From the NCBI GenBank assembly GCA_937980285.1, contig CALJQI010000195.1:1-10103 (forward strand): a DNA stretch of 10,103 nucleotides. Direction: 5' to 3'. The DNA is from an uncultured Gammaproteobacteria bacterium (GTDB lineage: Bacteria > Pseudomonadota > Gammaproteobacteria > GCA-001735895). The notes beneath the pieces are model-generated. The model had not been told where the DNA came from. It saw only the letters and a program-made list of their open reading frames with translations, and searched no databases. Of this stretch, positions 1-6,768 are shown one piece after another. Made by a program: the position numbers and the translations under genes. How positions within the stretch are numbered: position 1 is the first letter of the stretch; each line of letters opens with the position of its first letter.

Positions 1-593
1 AGATCGAGTCCGCGGCGGATGATGTCGTCGAATTCCTCGCGGTTATAGGCGATACCGCCACCGCTGCCGCCCATCGTGAACGAGGGCCGGATGATTACCG
101 GGAAGCCGATCTGCGGCTGCCCCTGCCAGGCTTCCTCGAGGCTGTGCGCGATAAACGACTTCGGCGTGTTCAAGCCGATTTCGGCCATCGCGACGCGAAA
201 CTGCTCACGGTCCTCGGCCATATCGATGGCTTCGCGGGTGGCGCCGATCATTTCCACGCCGTACTTTTCCAGCACGCCTTCGCGCACCAGGTCGAGGGCG
301 CAATTGAGCGCGGTCTGACCGCCCATGGTCGGCAGCAGCGCGTCGGGACGCTCGGCTTCGATGATCTTTTCCACCACGCTCCAGTGGATCGGCTCGATGT
401 ACACCGCGTCGGCGGTGTCGGGATCGGTCATGATCGTGGCCGGATTAGAGTTGATCAGGATGACGCGAAAGCCTTCTTCCTTGAGCGCCTTGCAGGCCTG
501 CGCGCCCGAGTAATCGAACTCACATGCCTGGCCGATCACAATCGGCCCCGCGCCGATGATCAACACCGATTTCAAATCCTGTCTGCGCGGCAT
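1..593 (-). CDS. carB: Carbamoyl-phosphate synthetase large subunit, N-terminal part (runs off left edge)
   Basis: Large, ammonia-using subunit of carbamoyl-phosphate synthetase. With the ammonia delivered by CarA it makes carbamoyl phosphate from bicarbonate and two ATP in the cytoplasm, feeding arginine and pyrimidine synthesis. About 197 of the usual roughly 1,070 residues are present. The translation starts MPRRQDLKSVLIIGAGPIVI and shows the family landmarks: GQACEFDYSGAQACKAL near residue 20, NSNPATIMTD near 47, PTMGGQTALN near 85, and RPSFTMGGSGGG near 170, the start of the first ATP-grasp domain. The ATG (591-593) shares its A with the carA TGA stop (TGATG overlap). A good Shine-Dalgarno GGGAG (complement of 601-605) lies inside the end of carA, 7 bases upstream. 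This tight junction indicates translational coupling and equimolar subunits. The open frame is intact to the edge. Identification is very secure. Confidence 0.97.
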   Translation of the reverse strand, partial: MPRRQDLKSVLIIGAGPIVIGQACEFDYSGAQACKALKEEGFRVILINSNPATIMTDPDTADAVYIEPIHWSVVEKIIEAERPDALLPTMGGQTALNCALDLVREGVLEKYGVEMIGATREAIDMAEDREQFRVAMAEIGLNTPKSFIAHSLEEAWQGQPQIGFPVIIRPSFTMGGSGGGIAYNREEFDDIIRRGLD

Positions 594-1738
594 CAGGCTG
601 CTCCCTGGCGACTCTTGTGGGCCGCAATCAAATCAAAAAAACGATCGAACATCGGCGCGACATCGTGCGGCCCCGGACTGGCCTCGGGGTGACCCTGAAA
701 GCTGAAGGCCGGCTTATCGTTGCGCTCCACCGCCTGCAGGCTGCCGTCGAACAGCGAGCGGTGAGTGGCCTTCAGGCAATCCGGCAGGCTGGTTTCGTCG
801 ACCGCGAAACCGTGGTTCTGACTGGTGATCATGACCACGCCGGTTTTCAGGTCCTGCACCGGATGGTTGGCGCCATGGTGGCCGAATTTCATCTTGACGG
901 TGCTGGCGCCGCTGGCCAGTGCAAGCAACTGGTGTCCGAGGCAAATTCCGAAAACGGGAATGTCGGTTTGCAGTATCTTCGCGATCGCCTCGATCGCATA
1001 GTCGCAGGGTTCCGGATCGCCCGGACCGTTGGACAGGAAAATACCGTCCGGCTTCATCGCCAGCACTTCCTCGGCCGGCGTTTTGGCGGGCACCACGGTA
1101 ACCCTGGCGCCGCGCTCGGCGAGCATGCAGAGAATGTTTTTCTTGATGCCGTAATCGTAGGCAACCACCTTGAAAGGCGTTTGGCCCGAATCCCTGTATC
1201 CGGATTCGAGCGACCAGGTCGATTGCGTCCAGTCGTAGTTTTCAGCGGTCGAAACCACCTGCGCCAGGTCGCAGCCGGCAAGTCCGCCGAATCCGCGCGC
1301 GGCTTCGACGGCCGCTTCCTCCGTTGCGCCGTCACCGGCCATGATCGCGCCCGACTGCGCACCGCCGTCGCGCAGCATGCGCGTCAGCCTGCGGGTATCG
1401 ATATCGGCGATGGCGACGACTGCGCGCCGCTGGAGATAGTCCTGCAGGCTCTCCTGGCTGCGCCAGTTACTGGCAAGCAGCGGCAAATCGCGAATGATCA
1501 GGCCGCTGGCGTGAATACGGGTGGCTTCTTCGTCTTCCTGGTTGACGCCTGTATTACCTATGTGCGGGTAAGTCAGGGTAATCAGTTGCTGACAATAAGA
1601 GGGATCGGTGAGAATCTCCTGGTAACCGGTCATCGCGGTATTGAACACCACTTCACCGCTCGACAGGCCGTCGGCACCGATAGAACTGCCGCTGAAAACG
1701 GTTCCGTCCTGCAGGGCTAGTATTGCTTTCTTGGGCAC
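593..1738 (-). CDS. carA: Carbamoyl-phosphate synthetase small (glutaminase) subunit
   Basis: Glutamine amidotransferase subunit that hydrolyses glutamine and channels ammonia to CarB. Two domains are visible: the N-terminal CPSase small-chain domain (about residues 1-130, with LQDGTVFSG and NTAMTGYQEILTDPSY) and a class I glutaminase domain (about 190-375). The nucleophile is Cys266 in FGICLGHQ; the His350/Glu352 pair of the triad sits in GHPEASPGP. I chose the GTG at 1736-1738 because GGAG (complement of 1744-1747) lies 5 bases upstream. It gives 381 residues, against 382 in E. coli, and places all three catalytic residues 3 positions before their E. coli counterparts. An ATG 33 bases further upstream is in frame but adds 11 residues that do not resemble CarA. 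That ATG also has no Shine-Dalgarno and sits next to a terminator-like hairpin. Unlike Pseudomonas, where an extra ORF separates carA and carB, here the two genes abut. Confidence 0.97.
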   Translation of the reverse strand: MPKKAILALQDGTVFSGSSIGADGLSSGEVVFNTAMTGYQEILTDPSYCQQLITLTYPHIGNTGVNQEDEEATRIHASGLIIRDLPLLASNWRSQESLQDYLQRRAVVAIADIDTRRLTRMLRDGGAQSGAIMAGDGATEEAAVEAARGFGGLAGCDLAQVVSTAENYDWTQSTWSLESGYRDSGQTPFKVVAYDYGIKKNILCMLAERGARVTVVPAKTPAEEVLAMKPDGIFLSNGPGDPEPCDYAIEAIAKILQTDIPVFGICLGHQLLALASGASTVKMKFGHHGANHPVQDLKTGVVMITSQNHGFAVDETSLPDCLKATHRSLFDGSLQAVERNDKPAFSFQGHPEASPGPHDVAPMFDRFFDLIAAHKSRQGAA

Positions 1739-1771
1739 AAATACTCCAGTTTCAAAAAAATGCGCGCGCAC

Positions 1772-1801
1772 AAAAATGGGAGGAACCGAAGGTTCTCCCC
1801 A
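1772..1801 (-). terminator. Terminator-like hairpin in the carA leader, possible attenuator
   Basis: Reading the minus strand toward carA, 1801-1777 forms an 11-pair stem (UGGGGAGAACC against GGUUCCUCCCA) with a UUC loop, one A-C mismatch and one G-U pair. Five U (1776-1772) follow immediately, and a second run of seven U lies at 1760-1754. This is the layout of an intrinsic terminator, yet it sits between the predicted carA promoter and the carA start. It could therefore be a pyrimidine- or arginine-responsive attenuator rather than the end of another gene; no leftward gene lies upstream within reach. A six-U run (1811-1806) just before the hairpin resembles the U-rich pause regions of the enterobacterial pyrBI and pyrE leaders. 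I do not see a convincing leader peptide that extends into the hairpin. The hairpin is read from the sequence; its regulatory role is inference. Confidence 0.5.
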
Positions 1802-1855
1802 TCGAAAAAATCTTAAGCAGTTAACACTGCGGAGGCAGCATCTTCTTGAAAGCGC

Positions 1856-1884
1856 ATTCTATGACTATTGCCGCATCGAGTCTA
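1856..1884 (-). promoter_or_regulatory. Predicted sigma70-type promoter of carAB
   Basis: On the minus strand TAGACT (complement of 1879-1884; 4 of 6 to the -35 consensus) is separated by 17 bases from TAGAAT (complement of 1856-1861; 5 of 6 to the -10 consensus). Transcription would begin near 1849, giving a leader of about 110 bases before the carA GTG. The leader holds a small 5-bp hairpin (GCAGT/ACTGC, 1817-1830) and the terminator-like hairpin described separately. I see no clear ArgR box or PurR operator. For the divergent transporter gene only a weak extended -10 (TGC followed by TAAATT, ending near 1909) is visible. Confidence 0.5.
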
Positions 1885-1953
1885 CGCTTGCCGGAAAAAT
1901 TTGCTAAATTACCTGCTTTCACGCCTGCCGCGTCCATCCACCGAGATCCCTGA

Positions 1954-2868
1954 ATGCTGCCAGCCCCGAGCCATTTCCTGCGCGCGGTCTTCTATCTACT
2001 GCTGGCAATACTGCTATTTGACCTGCAGGGCGTCATTATCAAGCACCTCGGCGAGCGCTATCCGGTACAGCAGCTGGCCAGCTTTCGCAACCTGTTCGGC
2101 CTCATCCCCAGCCTGCTGGTGCTATGGATGTCGCGCGAATGGCATGCCGGGGGGCGCAAACTCGGAATCCGGCAATGGCGTCTGGGGCTGGTGCGCGGCC
2201 TTTTTATCGCCGCGGCGCAATTCTGTTTTTACCTTTCGATAACAAAAATGGAGCTGGCGACCGCATCGACCCTGACCTATATCAGCCCGGTGATGATTAC
2301 GATGCTGTCGGTGCCGATACTCGGACACCAGGTCGGAATCTGGCGTTGGCTGGCGGTGCTGATCGGTTTTCTCGGCGTACTGGTCATCATGGCGCCGGGT
2401 AGCGAAGTCTTTACCCCGTACTCGTTATTGCCAATCGGCGCGGCGCTTGGCTATTCGCTGTCGACCGTATGCGTGAGGCTGGTCGACCATCGAGTTCCGA
2501 CCGCGCTGATTAACATGTATGCCTCGGTGGGCTCGCTGGTCGGCGCGCTCGCAATCCTGTACGGCAGCGGCGGGTATCAACCGGTGGCCACGGCGCAGGA
2601 CTGGGCTTTACTGGTTGCGATGGGCATGGTCGGTGGATTTGCAGTGCTGGGGCTGATCAGCGCCTATCGCCTTGCCAAACCCGCGAGCCTGTCACCCTAC
2701 GAATACTTCGGTATTCCCTTCGCTTTCGTGCTGGGCTGGATTTTCTTCGACGAAGCCCCCTTCGACAAGTTGATCCCGGGGGTGTTTCTGATTATCGCCG
2801 GCGGCATGCTGATCGCATGGCGCGAGCGTAAAAGGCGTATTGATTCGGCGCCGGTACTAACCGAGTAA
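1954..2868 (+). CDS. DMT-superfamily (EamA) inner-membrane transporter
   Basis: A 304-residue integral membrane protein of the drug/metabolite transporter superfamily, built as two EamA repeats (about residues 10-142 and 155-290) giving some ten transmembrane helices. The first repeat ends in a typical stretch, TLTYISPVMITMLSVPIL followed by a hydrophobic helix up to VLVIMAP. The second contains YEYFGIPFAFVLGWIFFDEAP. The C-terminal end is basic (WRERKRR), as expected for a cytoplasmic tail. In the first repeat the acidic residue that usually follows the proline helix (LGE) is replaced (LGHQ), while the second keeps FFDE. Substrates in this superfamily range over amino acids, nucleosides and S-adenosylmethionine, and cannot be named from sequence. 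The ATG at 1954 is favoured because the first helix follows directly; the Shine-Dalgarno is weak. The gene stands alone, divergent from carA and convergent with the kinase gene 8 bases downstream, and no terminator is visible between them. Confidence 0.9.
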   Translation: MLPAPSHFLRAVFYLLLAILLFDLQGVIIKHLGERYPVQQLASFRNLFGLIPSLLVLWMSREWHAGGRKLGIRQWRLGLVRGLFIAAAQFCFYLSITKMELATASTLTYISPVMITMLSVPILGHQVGIWRWLAVLIGFLGVLVIMAPGSEVFTPYSLLPIGAALGYSLSTVCVRLVDHRVPTALINMYASVGSLVGALAILYGSGGYQPVATAQDWALLVAMGMVGGFAVLGLISAYRLAKPASLSPYEYFGIPFAFVLGWIFFDEAPFDKLIPGVFLIIAGGMLIAWRERKRRIDSAPVLTE

Positions 2869-2876
2869 GGCTTCGC

Positions 2877-4445
2877 TCAGCCGCGCTGTTTCATGCGTTC
2901 GCGCAACTGGTTTTCGCAAAACTCAACCGAAGTCAGCATTTGCCTGGCGTCGGCGAAGCGCATATAGGGCTTTTTCTGCAGCGCCTTGATGATGACCTCT
3001 GTGATTCCGGCCGGCAGCGTCAAATGATTCAGATCGGGTTCTTCGCCAACGATGTTTTTCTTCAACTCGGGCAGGCTGTCACCGGCAAACGGCTGATAGC
3101 CGGTAAGCAACTGGTAAAGCGTCACCGCCAGCGAAAAGAGATCCGAGCGTCCGTCCAGCTTTTTACCCTCGAGTTGCTCCGGCGACATATAGGCCGGTGT
3201 ACCGATGATGACATTTTCGCCCTTGCGCTCGCGTAACTCGGTATAGGCGGCGCCGAAATCTGTCAGGATATAGGTGCGGTTGACCGCGTCGAACATGATG
3301 TTGGCGGGTTTGATATCGCCGTGCACGATACCGTGGCTATGGGCAACCGCCAGCGCGCTCAGCATGTCGCGGGAAATGCGAATACATTCGCCGACTGTCA
3401 GGTACTCGCGCTTGCGCAGGCGCAGCGACATCGAATATCCGGAGATATAGTCCATCGCGATATAGGCGCTGTCCTCGAGCATTTCGGCGTCGTGAATCTT
3501 GACGATATTGTCATGATCGAGCTGCGACACGATTTCCGCCTCGTGCAACCAGTGCTCGATGCGTTCGCGATCGTTGTTTTCTTCCGCTCGCAGGGTCATG
3601 ACCTTGAGCGCGACACGGTTATGGCTGCGCATATCGGTGGCTTCGTACATCACCGCGGTAGAACCCTTGGCGATCTTGCGGATCAGCTCGTAGTGACCGA
3701 TCGTGGGTGATTCGGGTTTAACAGCCGGCAGCGTCTTGCCAAGCTTGAGCAGCAGAGCCCGGTTTCTTCGAATCTCCTCGATACGGGTGACGAAATCGCT
3801 GAGGCCGGGATCGTAGTTCGACAGCCAGTGATACAGGTTGAGGGCACTGGCCCAGTGCTTGCCGGACTCCAGTAACATGCCGAGTTCGTAGCCGACCTCG
3901 AGCAGGTCGTCGCTGTAAGGACATTGTTTGAGCATCGTCAGCGCGGTACGCAAATCGCCGTTTTCGATACGTTTGCGTACGTCCGACAGGGCGATGGGCT
4001 GGTGCTGGGTCAGGACGCTGGTGGCAAATCCCTGGTACAGATCGAGGGCCCAGTAAATCGCCGACACCAGCAGCATGATCAGCGCCGGAAACACCACCGG
4101 CAGAAACAGCTGCATCAGCACCGCGAGTACGACTTCGAGCATCAACAGCGCGAACCCGGTCAGAATCACCGTCAAAATCGACAGCGCTGTAGTACGCGAA
4201 CGCGTGTACTTGCTGACGTAGATCGCCAGTATCAGGGCATAGACCAGCAGCAGGCTCCATTGCGGCGCAACCCGAATCGACGAAATCGCGATGAATTCGC
4301 GGTCACCCGGCTGCAGGCCCAGAATATAGAGGAACAGGTCATACTCGAAAGTCGAAACAATCGAGGTCCGGCTGAGCAGATAGGTCACCACCAGCAAGAT
4401 CGTGGTTAAACCTAGTTGCCAGGCTCTGGATTTGAAACTGAACAC
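2877..4445 (-). CDS. Membrane-anchored Ser/Thr protein kinase with reduced CHASE2-like N-terminus
   Basis: A 522-residue Hanks-type protein kinase. Residues about 9-26 form a first membrane helix; after a short 35-residue stretch come three more helices (about 62-78, 84-107, 108-128). A helical TPR-like linker covers about 148-230 (GDLRTALTMLK, KHWASALNLYHWL). The kinase domain spans about 251-500. Visible kinase elements are Lys281 in VALK, the helix-C Glu302 in HEAEIV, the catalytic loop HGDIKPAN (Asp377), DFG (Asp396) and the activation segment GTPAYMSPEQ (415-424), so the catalytic core looks intact. Two departures stand out. The glycine loop reads AKGSTA, keeping only the middle of three glycines, and HRD is HGD. 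GTG (4443-4445) is the first possible start, since an in-frame TAG lies 9 bases upstream; there is no recognisable Shine-Dalgarno. The linker and helix arrangement resemble CHASE2-type receptor kinases minus the periplasmic sensor. Substrate and signal are unknown. Confidence 0.9.
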   Translation of the reverse strand: MFSFKSRAWQLGLTTILLVVTYLLSRTSIVSTFEYDLFLYILGLQPGDREFIAISSIRVAPQWSLLLVYALILAIYVSKYTRSRTTALSILTVILTGFALLMLEVVLAVLMQLFLPVVFPALIMLLVSAIYWALDLYQGFATSVLTQHQPIALSDVRKRIENGDLRTALTMLKQCPYSDDLLEVGYELGMLLESGKHWASALNLYHWLSNYDPGLSDFVTRIEEIRRNRALLLKLGKTLPAVKPESPTIGHYELIRKIAKGSTAVMYEATDMRSHNRVALKVMTLRAEENNDRERIEHWLHEAEIVSQLDHDNIVKIHDAEMLEDSAYIAMDYISGYSMSLRLRKREYLTVGECIRISRDMLSALAVAHSHGIVHGDIKPANIMFDAVNRTYILTDFGAAYTELRERKGENVIIGTPAYMSPEQLEGKKLDGRSDLFSLAVTLYQLLTGYQPFAGDSLPELKKNIVGEEPDLNHLTLPAGITEVIIKALQKKPYMRFADARQMLTSVEFCENQLRERMKQRG

Positions 4446-4541
4446 GGATAGCTAACTGAGAAAATTCAAGGTTGTGATCATGCGACAGAACAGGTATCGA
4501 CGCAAATATAGTCTATCTGCGACATATAGCAGTCATTCGGC

Positions 4542-4570
4542 TGGACAACAGCGATTATTTTTCCCATGAT
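4542..4570 (+). promoter_or_regulatory. Predicted sigma70-type promoter of the btuB-pduO transcript
   Basis: TGGACA (4542-4547; 5 of 6 to -35) and CATGAT (4565-4570; 4 of 6 to -10) are separated by 17 bases. The start of transcription would fall near 4577, only a few bases before the first paired strand of the riboswitch aptamer, which supports the assignment. The stretch 4446-4541 upstream holds no gene. It must contain the promoter of the leftward kinase gene, for which I see only poor candidates (for example TATATT on the minus strand near 4510). Confidence 0.5.
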
Positions 4571-4580
4571 ACGGCGCAAG

Positions 4581-4715
4581 TTTTCGGGTGCGCGCATGGC
4601 GCGAGAATCGGGAAACTCGTGAAAATCGAGTACTGCCCCCGCAACGGTGAGGAAGCTGTCAGGAGTCTGCAATTACGGACTGCCGAGCTTCCGAGTCCGG
4701 AGACCGGCCTGAAAG
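4581..4715 (+). ncRNA. Cobalamin (B12) riboswitch aptamer
   Basis: This untranslated leader carries the conserved core of the cobalamin riboswitch family. GGGAAACTCGTGAAAATCGAG (in two parts around 4610-4630) forms the P5 hairpin, ACTCG/CGAGT with loop UGAAAAU. It is followed by the signature CUGCCCCCGCAACGGUGA (4633-4650) and, further on, by GAGUCCGGAGACCGGCC (4693-4709). P1 can pair UUUUCGGG (4581-4588) with CCUGAAA (4708-4714). The peripheral arm is short: stem GGAAGCU/AGCUUCC (4651-4657 with 4686-4692) enclosing a hairpin AGUCUG/CGGACU (4664-4669 with 4676-4681). Family knowledge: adenosyl- or methylcobalamin binding lowers expression of the downstream gene. The following genes, a TonB-dependent receptor and a cobalamin adenosyltransferase, are classic members of the B12 regulon, so sequence and context agree. 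Confidence 0.93.
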
Positions 4716-4731
4716 TGACCTAAACAAGACC

Positions 4732-4821
4732 AGAACTGCGGGTGGCAGTTCTCACAGCTTGCCGCGGTGTCTGCTCTCGCCAACTGTGTGTGTCTCTCTA
4801 GTAATCGTGGAGAACCACATG
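4732..4821 (+). promoter_or_regulatory. Riboswitch expression platform: hairpin and Shine-Dalgarno sequestor
   Basis: Downstream of the aptamer, AGAACUGC (4732-4739) and GCAGUUCU (4745-4752) make a perfect 8-bp stem with a GGGUG loop. No U run follows, so it is not an intrinsic terminator. The 3' side, GUGG (4742-4745) plus UUCUC (4749-4753), is also complementary to GAGAACCAC (4810-4818), which covers most of the Shine-Dalgarno GGAG (4809-4812), with a 3-base bulge. The start region can also fold on itself as GUGG-AGAA-CCAC (4807-4818). Control is therefore most likely at translation initiation. The bases and complementarity are seen; which fold goes with bound ligand is inference. Confidence 0.6.
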
Positions 4822-6768
4822 AAAACCTTTTACTCCAGCCTGGCCTGCCTTTGCATGGCCGCAACATCCTTGCAGGCTTACGCCGATCTCGGCCCTATTG
4901 TCATTACGCCAACCCGCACCGAGCAGGCGGAGAACACGTCCAGCGCCACAGTTTACGTGGTCACCGCGGATGAAATCGAAAAAAGCGGCGCCGGCACGAC
5001 CAGCGAAGTGTTACGCGGTATTCCGGGTATACAGATCGATGACCTGTTCGGTAACGGCAACGAGGTAAATATCAGCCTGCGCGGATTCTCGTCCTCGGCT
5101 AACGCCAACACCCTGGTGCTGGTTAACGGCCGGCGCATCAATTACAGCGATACCGCCAGCCCCGATCTTCACCATGTATTTCCAAAGGATATCGAACGCA
5201 TCGAGGTGCTGGCGGGAAGTGCGGGCAGCCTTTATGGCGACCAGGCGGTCGGCGGCGTCATCAACATCATCACCAAAGGCCCCGCGGACAGTGAACACCA
5301 GGTCAGCGCCAGGATCGGCAGTTTCGACTACCGCGGCCTGCAGTTCAATTCATCGATGCGGCTGAGCGAATCGCTCGGCTACCGGATATCGGCGGAGAGT
5401 TTCGAAAGCGATAACTATCGCGATCATAACGAGGAAGAAAACACTAACTTCAGCGGCATGCTGGAGTATGAGCGCGCGGACAATAGTTTTTTTGTCCAGT
5501 TACAGCAAATCGATAATAAACTGGAGCTTCCCGGAGCGCTGCTGGAAGACGAATTCAAAGATGATCCAACCCAGTTCAACCCCGGTTTCGTCAATGATTT
5601 TCGCGACGAAGAGATCAGCGTCATCCGCCTGGGTTACGCGCGTGACCTGGGTAGCCATCGCTTCAGCATCGACGCCACCCGGCGCGAAACCGATGCCGAT
5701 ATATTGCAAAGCTTCCGCGACTTCCCGAGCCCCGAGGCGGGTTTCGATGACCGCGAGAACAACAGCATCAATCCGAAACTCTCGGGCATCCTCAACGCCG
5801 GTGTCGAAATTCCCTACGTCATCGGTATCGATCTCGAGGAAACCGACTACGAACTCGAAATACCTTTCGACTTTTTCGGTCCCGGCCTGCAAACCGCCAG
5901 CAACGAGCAAGACACCGAAAGCCTGTATTTGCAGGTAAACCCGAAACTGACGGACAGGCTGCAACTGACTTTCGGCATGCGCCACAGCAGCGTCGAAAAC
6001 GACATGACCGACGGTTTCTCGTTTCCCGACGGCATCGAGGTCGATGACGACGTCAGCGTAGGCGAACTGGGGCTGGCCTACCAGGTCGACAACCAAACCC
6101 GGCTAAGGCTACGCTACGATCAAAACTTCCGCTTCGCCAAGGTCAACGAACTGGCGCAGGCAGCTCCCGGAAACATACTCGACACCCAGACCGGCGACTC
6201 CTTCGAAATCGGTATCGACCTCACGCGCGGTGACCACCAGTTGATCCTGTCGATTTACCGGCTCGATCTCGAAGACGAAATCGAATTCGATCCAGACGCA
6301 GGCATGTTCGGCGAAAACGTCAATCTCGATGACACCCGCCGCGATGGACTAACCGTTTCCCTGTATAGCCAGCTCAGTATGGCGTTCGGCCTGAAGACCG
6401 AAATCGGAATAGTCGACGCGGAATTCAGATCAGGCAGTTTCGAAGGCAAGGAAATCTCCGGCGTCGCCGACGCGATCGCAAGCCTGCGCGGCGACTATCG
6501 CATAAGCGATCAATTTTCGACCTACCTGGAATATCACTACAGTTCACCGAAATACGCCCAGGGCGACAACGCCAACGATTTCGGCAAGCTCGGATCGATC
6601 ACCGTTTACAACGCGGGTATCGCTTATCAATACAAGGCTTGGGATGTAAACTTCCGTATCAATAACCTGGCGGACGAGTCCTATGCCGAATTCGTTACCA
6701 ACAACGGGGCCTATTACCCGAGCCCTGAACGCAACTATACCTTGACCGCAACATACCGCTTCGAATAA
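4819..6768 (+). CDS. btuB: TonB-dependent outer-membrane receptor, BtuB-like (corrinoid uptake)
   Basis: Outer-membrane beta-barrel receptor, predicted to take up cobalamin using energy from TonB-ExbB-ExbD. The 649-residue product starts at the ATG at 4819, with GGAG 6 bases upstream; an in-frame GTG 60 bases earlier would run through the regulatory leader and is rejected. A signal peptide (residues 1-22, cut after AYA) is followed at once by a TonB-box-like PIVITPTRTE. The plug domain spans about 40-150, with LRGIPGIQI, ISLRGFSSSANANTLVLVNG, IERIEVLAGSAGSLYGDQAV and GGVINIIT. The rest is a barrel of alternating strands ending in NYTLTATYRFE. BtuB of E. coli is somewhat shorter (614 residues). 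The substrate is inferred from the cobalamin riboswitch upstream and the adenosyltransferase overlapping at the 3' end, not from binding-site residues. The last residue is Glu after the usual terminal Phe, a small oddity for a BAM-assembled protein. Confidence 0.88.
   Translation: MKTFYSSLACLCMAATSLQAYADLGPIVITPTRTEQAENTSSATVYVVTADEIEKSGAGTTSEVLRGIPGIQIDDLFGNGNEVNISLRGFSSSANANTLVLVNGRRINYSDTASPDLHHVFPKDIERIEVLAGSAGSLYGDQAVGGVINIITKGPADSEHQVSARIGSFDYRGLQFNSSMRLSESLGYRISAESFESDNYRDHNEEENTNFSGMLEYERADNSFFVQLQQIDNKLELPGALLEDEFKDDPTQFNPGFVNDFRDEEISVIRLGYARDLGSHRFSIDATRRETDADILQSFRDFPSPEAGFDDRENNSINPKLSGILNAGVEIPYVIGIDLEETDYELEIPFDFFGPGLQTASNEQDTESLYLQVNPKLTDRLQLTFGMRHSSVENDMTDGFSFPDGIEVDDDVSVGELGLAYQVDNQTRLRLRYDQNFRFAKVNELAQAAPGNILDTQTGDSFEIGIDLTRGDHQLILSIYRLDLEDEIEFDPDAGMFGENVNLDDTRRDGLTVSLYSQLSMAFGLKTEIGIVDAEFRSGSFEGKEISGVADAIASLRGDYRISDQFSTYLEYHYSSPKYAQGDNANDFGKLGSITVYNAGIAYQYKAWDVNFRINNLADESYAEFVTNNGAYYPSPERNYTLTATYRFE

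Noticed and set aside
617..1720. Long open frame (367 codons) on the plus strand opposite carA
   Set aside because: It mirrors carA codon structure on the other strand and has no family features; carA is certain from its catalytic residues.
4496..4530. Repeated ATATAG elements (4506 and 4525 region) as a possible operator
   Set aside because: The match is short, the spacing suits no regulator I can name, and AT-rich promoter sequence gives such repeats easily.
4759..4818. Upstream in-frame GTG that would extend the receptor by 20 residues
   Set aside because: The extension lies in the riboswitch expression platform, is not signal-peptide-like, and the ATG at 4819 has a well-spaced GGAG.
4478..4867. 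Two 64-codon open frames on the minus strand across the btuB leader
   Set aside because: They run across the riboswitch on the opposite strand and have no protein-like features.
5500..6096. Open frame of 198 codons on the minus strand inside the receptor gene
   Set aside because: It is a shadow of the barrel-coding sequence with no start signal or recognisable motif.
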